A stretch of DNA of 8,411 nucleotides. Source: Kriegella sp965368185 (lineage in GTDB: Bacteria > Bacteroidota > Bacteroidia > Flavobacteriales > Flavobacteriaceae). Both the position numbers and the translations under genes were made by a program. Shown here piece by piece: positions 5,995 through 8,411 of this stretch. The notes under the pieces were generated by a model. That model had not been told where the DNA came from. It saw only the letters and a list, made by a program, of their open reading frames with translations, and searched no databases. Each line of letters begins with the position of its first letter. Within the stretch, counting starts at the first letter, position 1. The stretch is from positions 1 to 8,411 of the forward strand of contig CBDULZ010000151.1 in NCBI GenBank assembly GCA_965368185.1, read 5' to 3'.

Positions 5995-7125
5995 ATGGAG
6001 ATGAAAAGAGAATTGTATATGGCGGCAAAGCAAGTTTTACCAAAGCACGGGAAATTTAAGAACTTTCCCATGGTACCCCGTGTCATTTTTGGTAATGGCA
6101 GTTTTGATCAATTGGGTGAGATATTGTTGCCGAAAAGAAGGCATTCCGATGCACCGTTTATTTTTTTGGTCGATGACGTCTTTGAAGAAAAGGAATTGGT
6201 AAGTAGAATTCCCCTTATGTTCAATGATCAGGTTGTTTTTGTTTCTGCGGAAGAAGAACCTAAAACAAATCAGGTAGATGCACTTGTAGCCAAGATAAAA
6301 AGTGATTTTGAGGAACTTCCGTCTGGAATTATTGGTATCGGAGGCGGTACCTTATTAGATTTGGCTAAGGCGGTTTCCATCCTTTTGACCAATAAAGGAA
6401 GCGCTGCGGAATATCAGGGGTGGGACCTCGTACAAAAACCCTCCATTTATCATGTAGGGATTCCGACCATTAGTGGAACAGGTGCAGAGGTTTCACGCAC
6501 TACGGTACTGCTCGGACCGACAAAAAAATTGGGAATAAATTCTGACTATACGACATTTGATCAAGTGGTGCTAGATCCAGATCTTACACGGGGCGTCTGC
6601 AAAGAACAATGGTTTTATACGGGAATGGATTGTTTTATTCATTGCGTAGAATCGCTTGACGGCACTTTTTTGAATGCTTTTAGCCAGAGTTATGGTGAAA
6701 AGGCTTTCGAGCTTTGTAAAGAAGTCTATTTAAATGGGCTCCCGGCCAGTGAATCTCGTGAAAAATTAATGATGGCTTCTTGGCATGGCGGGATGAGTAT
6801 TGCATATTCCCAAGTGGGGGTGGCACATGCCATGAGTTATGGGTTGTCATATCTTTTAGGTATACGACACGGAATTGGCAACTGTATGGTCTTTCAGCAC
6901 CTCAAAGAGTTTTATCCCGAAGGGGTCGAATTGTTTAATAAAATGCTTGAGAAACATCAAATAGAAATTCCTAAAAATGTTTGTGCCAATCTTACGAATG
7001 GTGATTTTGATACAATGATCGAGGTAGCGTTGAAATTGGAGCCACTTTGGGAAAATGCATTGGGTAAGGATTGGCGTACCATCGCCACTCGGGAAAAGCT
7101 GCGGTCCATATACCAAAAAATTTAA
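5995..7125 (+). CDS. kdnB: KdnB-like 3-deoxy-D-manno-octulosonate 8-oxidase (iron-containing alcohol dehydrogenase)
   Basis: An iron-dependent group III alcohol dehydrogenase that I recognise as KdnB-like: KdnB oxidises the C8 hydroxyl of free Kdo to an aldehyde, which a PLP aminotransferase (KdnA) turns into 8-amino-Kdo. KdnB hallmarks include TNKGSAAEYQGWDL (132-145), GIPTISGTGAEVSRT (155-169), KKLGINSDYTTFDQ (177-190), FYTGMDCFIHCVESLDGTFLN (207-227) and LEKHQIEIPKNVC (318-330). The nucleotide-binding loop is GIGGGTLLDLAKA (114-126). Metal ligands by alignment with FucO are D212, H216, H278 and H292, all present with the expected 3- and 13-residue spacing. At 376 residues it is near the family size, with a slightly long amino-terminus; in-frame ATGs at 6001 and 6019 are alternative starts. 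It lies 8 bases after the HAD gene. KdnA is not in the window, so it may be elsewhere, or the product may have another fate. Confidence 0.87.
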   Translation: MEMKRELYMAAKQVLPKHGKFKNFPMVPRVIFGNGSFDQLGEILLPKRRHSDAPFIFLVDDVFEEKELVSRIPLMFNDQVVFVSAEEEPKTNQVDALVAKIKSDFEELPSGIIGIGGGTLLDLAKAVSILLTNKGSAAEYQGWDLVQKPSIYHVGIPTISGTGAEVSRTTVLLGPTKKLGINSDYTTFDQVVLDPDLTRGVCKEQWFYTGMDCFIHCVESLDGTFLNAFSQSYGEKAFELCKEVYLNGLPASESREKLMMASWHGGMSIAYSQVGVAHAMSYGLSYLLGIRHGIGNCMVFQHLKEFYPEGVELFNKMLEKHQIEIPKNVCANLTNGDFDTMIEVALKLEPLWENALGKDWRTIATREKLRSIYQKI

Positions 7126-7175
7126 TAGCTCTTTGTAAGGGGATAGATTGAAGCTTCTAGAACAACTTATTTCGA

Positions 7176-7838
7176 ATGTATATGAAGTGCCTTGCTAGGA
7201 TTATCTTTGCGATGTTTATAATGGCTTTAATCAGCAGCTGCACTGGTGAAAAACCCAAAATTTTGATAATTGGAGATTCGATCTCCTTAGGGTATACCCC
7301 GTTTGTCAAAACCCATTTTGCCAATAGGGCCGTTATCGAACACAATCCTGGAAATGCCCAACACACAGGAACCGGACTAAAAAAAATAAAGGAATGGATC
7401 GGCGACGAAGATTGGGATATTATTCAGTTTAATTGGGGCTTGTGGGATTTGTGCTATCGGCATCCCGATTCCAAAGTGCAAGGTAATCGCGATAGGATAA
7501 ATGGGAAGATTACATACAGTATCGAGGATTATAGTGCGAACCTCGATTCGATTGTTTCCATTGTAAAAGCGGAAACCGACGCAAAACTTATTTTTGTTAC
7601 AACATCGTACGTGCCGGAGAAAGAGGCCGGAAGGTTTAGTGGTGATGCCTTAAAGTATAATGAAGCGGCAAAACGAATCATGGAAAAGCATGGTGTTGAA
7701 GTCAATGACATTTTTAAGAAGTCGGTTGTGATACACAAAGAACTTGGATCAGGACCAGATAATGTGCACTATACCAAAGAAGGGTACAAGGCTCTTGGTG
7801 AAGCAATTTCCGATTTTCTTTCTAAAGAAATAGAATAA
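7176..7838 (+). CDS. SGNH/GDSL-family hydrolase lipoprotein
   Basis: A 220-residue secreted lipid-anchored hydrolase, likely an esterase or acyl-hydrolase facing the periplasm or cell surface. The amino-terminus has a basic start, a hydrophobic core (about 8-18) and a lipobox LISSC with acylated Cys22, typical of lipoprotein signal peptides. Block I is LIIGDSISLGY (30-40) with nucleophile S35. The block II glycine is probably G59 in NPGNAQHTG. Block III reads FNWGLWDLC (85-93) rather than GxND, a variant seen in some SGNH subfamilies with an NxGLxD pattern. Block V is DNVHYTKEGY (195-204) with the D195/H198 pair. So Ser-His-Asp are all in place. Starts at 7176 or 7182 (MKCLARII) are both possible; the second gives a cleaner signal peptide. 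It begins 50 bases after kdnB and could share its transcript. A deacylating role in envelope glycan or lipid is inference; substrate unknown. Confidence 0.88.
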   Translation: MYMKCLARIIFAMFIMALISSCTGEKPKILIIGDSISLGYTPFVKTHFANRAVIEHNPGNAQHTGTGLKKIKEWIGDEDWDIIQFNWGLWDLCYRHPDSKVQGNRDRINGKITYSIEDYSANLDSIVSIVKAETDAKLIFVTTSYVPEKEAGRFSGDALKYNEAAKRIMEKHGVEVNDIFKKSVVIHKELGSGPDNVHYTKEGYKALGEAISDFLSKEIE

Positions 7839-7850
7839 TCGATTGATTAT
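7835..7850. repeat. Inverted repeat ATAATC-GATT-GATTAT at the SGNH stop codon
   Basis: Perfect 6-base AT-rich arms with a 4-base loop, starting inside the SGNH gene's last codon and spanning its stop (7836-7838). It is not followed by a T-run (the next bases are AAACAACTC), and the stem is weak, so it is a poor terminator. It might trim or protect the mRNA end, or be chance. Confidence 0.3.
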
Positions 7851-7899
7851 AAACAACTCTTAAAAATGTTACCTTACAGGTATATTTCCACTTTAGCCT

Positions 7900-8411
7900 A
7901 TGCAAAAATTTGCCAAATTCGTATTCTTCAAATTGTTGGGCTGGAAAATGGAGGGTGTTTTTCCAGGTCATCTTGACAAATTCGTTATCATAGTAGTACC
8001 GCACACAAGTTGGGTCGATTTTTTTTTAGGCTTATTGGTTCGCAAAGTGTGGAACGAGGAAATAAACTGGATTGGAAAAAAGAGCCTTTTTAGTCCGCCT
8101 TTCGGTTGGGCTTTTAAACGATTGGGAGGTGCGCCCATAGATCGCAGTAAAAATAACGATACCGTGTTGGCTACGGTCAAGATTTTTAACGAACGCAAAA
8201 GATTCCGGTTGACGATAGCCCCTGAAGGAACCCGTAAAAAAGTGGCTCAATGGAAAACGGGGTTCTATTATATTGCCAGAACGGCAAAAGTACCTGTTGT
8301 TATGGTTGCCTTTGATTTTGGCAAAAAGCAGATAAAGGTTTCTGAGCCCCATACGCCAACTTATGATATGGAGGCTGATTTTACAGTATACAAGTCCTTT
8401 TTTAAGGGCGT
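7900..8411 (+). CDS. 1-acyl-sn-glycerol-3-phosphate acyltransferase (PlsC-like), 3' end cut by window
   Basis: A PlsC/LPLAT-family acyltransferase that should add an acyl chain to a lysophospholipid, at the inner membrane. 170 residues are visible; the flavobacterial short form is about 180-195, so only the tail is missing. The start is secure: an in-frame TAG (7894-7896) lies one codon before the ATG. Conserved blocks: block I VVPHTSWVDFF (32-42) with the H35-x4-D40 catalytic pair; a phosphate-binding region GAPIDRS (77-83); block III IAPEGTRKK (106-114), the EGTR motif; and block IV VPVVMVAFDF (131-140). There is no long amino-terminal membrane helix, typical of the short form. It starts 61 bases after the SGNH gene; a poor -7 candidate TATATTTC (7881-7888) lies just upstream, as does a small palindrome ACCT-TAC-AGGT (7871-7881). 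Exact acceptor is unproven; it could also acylate another envelope lipid. Confidence 0.9.
   Translation, partial: MQKFAKFVFFKLLGWKMEGVFPGHLDKFVIIVVPHTSWVDFFLGLLVRKVWNEEINWIGKKSLFSPPFGWAFKRLGGAPIDRSKNNDTVLATVKIFNERKRFRLTIAPEGTRKKVAQWKTGFYYIARTAKVPVVMVAFDFGKKQIKVSEPHTPTYDMEADFTVYKSFFKG

Noticed and set aside
7835..7850. Rho-independent terminator after the SGNH gene
   Set aside because: The stem is only six AT-rich pairs and no T-run follows.
8032..8352. Minus-strand frame of 106 codons opposite the acyltransferase
   Set aside because: The plus strand encodes the complete PlsC motif set (HTSWVD, EGTR); the antisense frame has no recognisable domain.
1..8411. Mobile element, CRISPR array, tRNA or toxin-antitoxin system
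   Set aside because: I saw no transposase or integrase motifs, no regularly spaced repeats, no cloverleaf-like sequence and no small paired genes anywhere in the window.

Overview
The window looks like a stretch of chromosome from a Bacteroidota species, most likely a (marine) member of the Flavobacteriaceae. This rests on AT-rich sequence, a TAnnTTTG-type promoter element, a DUF3822 gene next to rsmD, and protein sequences typical of that group (RecD/Pif1-like helicase, DUF4126, KdsB, PlsC). There is no sign of phage, insertion sequence, CRISPR, tRNA or rRNA. It reads as ordinary core or lipopolysaccharide-related chromosome with a few unusual details.

Layout. Positions 5-2014 hold three minus-strand genes, transcribed right to left as one tightly overlapped unit: a single-pass membrane protein with a pilin-like amino-terminal arrangement (1361-2014), a DUF3822 protein (553-1386) and rsmD, a 16S rRNA guanine-N2 methyltransferase (5-553). 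A 262-base divergent intergenic region (2015-2276) carries a good promoter candidate for that unit (TAGATTTG on the minus strand, 2048-2055) and two perfect inverted repeats, one of them operator-like (2216-2230), ahead of the plus-strand helicase. Everything from 2277 onward is on the plus strand: a RecD/Pif1-like SF1B helicase (2277-3716), a DUF4126 membrane protein (3895-4464), then a cluster kdsB (4569-5297), HAD-family hydrolase (5288-5986), kdnB (5995-7125), followed by an SGNH-hydrolase lipoprotein (7176-7838) and a PlsC-type acyltransferase cut by the window end (7900-8411).

How the genes fit together. KdsB activates a Kdo-type sugar with CTP for the lipopolysaccharide inner core. KdnB-type iron-dependent dehydrogenases oxidise C8 of Kdo on the way to 8-amino-Kdo, which is then activated by the partner KdsB. 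Their near-contiguity with a HAD hydrolase (10-base overlap, then an 8-base gap) suggests a small operon for a modified Kdo. The expected aminotransferase partner KdnA is not in the window. The downstream lipoprotein and acyltransferase would also act at the envelope, but their link to Kdo is only positional. The left-hand unit couples an rRNA methyltransferase to two proteins of unknown function, whose folds may (inference) resemble PilM-like and pilin-like components.

The strongest leads are the kdsB-HAD-kdnB cluster, the pilin-like/DUF3822 pair, an altered catalytic motif in RsmD (DPFY rather than DPPY/DPPF) and the palindrome ahead of the helicase. I saw nothing that demonstrates an entirely new system.
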